A stretch of DNA of 6,565 bases from an uncultured Clostridia bacterium (GTDB lineage Bacteria; Bacillota; Clostridia; TANB77; CAG-508), in NCBI GenBank assembly GCA_944390305.1, contig CALXPX010000070.1, forward strand, positions 1-6,565, in the 5' to 3' direction. Positions 6,376 through 6,565 of this stretch are shown here, piece after piece. Below the pieces are notes generated by a model. It searched no databases. It was not told where the DNA came from and saw only the letters and a list, made by a program, of their open reading frames with translations. The number at the start of each line of letters is the position of its first letter. Position 1 is the first letter of the stretch. The position numbers were made by a program, and so were the translations under genes.

Positions 6376-6440
6376 GGTTAATTAGTAAAAATTATTATCA
6401 TTAAAAAATATAAAACAAAAGCATAAAATAAGTAAAATAT

Positions 6441-6446
6441 AGGAGG
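6441..6446 (+). promoter_or_regulatory. Ribosome binding site of the pilin-like gene
   Basis: A perfect AGGAGG ends seven bases before the ATG at 6454. A second in-frame ATG at 6448 is only one base away from it and is too close to be used. The strong site shows that translation at 6454 is intended even though the frame downstream is broken. Confidence 0.8.
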
Positions 6447-6453
6447 TATGAAT

Positions 6454-6565
6454 ATGTATAAAAATAATAAGATAAAAAGGAATATGAAGCGGTATAACAT
6501 TAATGGCATTAGCCGTTACAATAATAGTATTATTAATATTAGCAGCAGTAGCAATTAACTTAAGT
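6454..6565 (+). pseudogene. Prepilin-like gene, 5' part only, with a frame break near 6490
   Basis: From ATG 6454 the frame reads a basic leader, MYKNNKIKRNMK. Read straight on, it becomes a low-complexity Asn/Ser/Ile string that stops at 6556-6558 after 34 codons. From 6491 another frame reads GITLMALAVTIIVLL and continues hydrophobic to the window edge. This is the N-terminal cleavage and helix segment of the type IV prepilin-like proteins common in Clostridia (usual form KGITLIALVITII). Removing the single C at 6490 joins them as MK-GITLMALAV, exactly the expected junction of leader and Gly at the prepilin peptidase site. The +5 position is Ala, not the Glu of classical pilins, as is usual for this clostridial group. 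The hydrophobic frame has TGA at 6485-6487 just upstream and no start of its own before an internal ATG. The out-of-frame read needs CGG and CGT codons, which no other gene here uses. So the gene is broken, mis-sequenced, or recoded. The rest lies beyond the window. Confidence 0.65.

Larger units (their letters stand above)
6136..6453. other. Intergenic region of 318 bases with regulatory elements and no convincing gene
   Basis: Besides the inverted repeat, promoter-like pair, (TA) tract and stem-loop listed separately, this gap is nearly pure A/T. Short frames exist, for example a 17-codon one at 6247-6300 running through the (TA) tract, but none has a good ribosome binding site and coding character together. 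After the stem-loop, 6376-6440 holds only a possible -10 (TATAAA, 6409-6414) without a recognisable -35. Confidence 0.7.

Noticed and set aside
1..6565. CRISPR array, tRNA, rRNA, insertion sequence or attachment site
   Set aside because: No spaced direct repeats, tRNA cloverleaf, transposase fragment or terminal inverted repeats were found on either strand.

Overview
The window is very AT-rich, with A/U-ending codons, strong AGGAGG-type ribosome binding sites and short intergenic gaps. It carries WhiA, PrmC and HemW of Firmicutes type. This points to a low-GC Gram-positive, most likely an uncultured Clostridia-type anaerobe; the assignment is inferred from gene families and codon use, not from a marker gene. 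All real genes lie on the + strand. Every arginine I could check in the five intact genes (51 codons) is AGA or AGG; CGN is not used at all.

Layout. Bases 1-88 hold the tail of an upstream transcript, ending in a clear rho-independent terminator. Bases about 124-320 hold a structured non-coding RNA, probably of a conserved family (raiA motif is my leading guess, 6S RNA the alternative). A near-consensus sigma-A promoter (391-419) then drives a tight four-gene unit: an unrecognised membrane-anchored protein (468-1313), prmC (1319-2125), whiA (2101-2928) and hemW (2928-4094). A terminator follows at 4103-4140.

Bases 4234-6135 encode an unusual single-protein regulator. It has an XRE-type helix-turn-helix at the N-terminus, three transmembrane helices, and a predicted extracytoplasmic domain of about 440 residues ending in four Asp-box (BNR/Ycf48-like) motifs. 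It looks like a one-component membrane sensor and DNA-binding protein.

The 318-base gap behind it (6136-6453) contains an 18-bp inverted repeat overlapping a promoter-like pair, a (TA)10 microsatellite, and an 18-bp stem-loop that resembles a terminator. The window ends inside a prepilin-like gene whose leader and hydrophobic segment lie in different frames, separated by one extra base at about 6490. It is a broken gene, a sequencing error, or less likely a recoded gene.

How the parts fit. The first operon is housekeeping: release-factor methylation, a WhiA cell-division/DNA-binding regulator, and a haem chaperone, plus one unknown surface-facing protein. The second half looks like an accessory sensing and surface module, in which the membrane regulator could control the downstream promoter and the pilin-like gene. 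That link is inference from position only.
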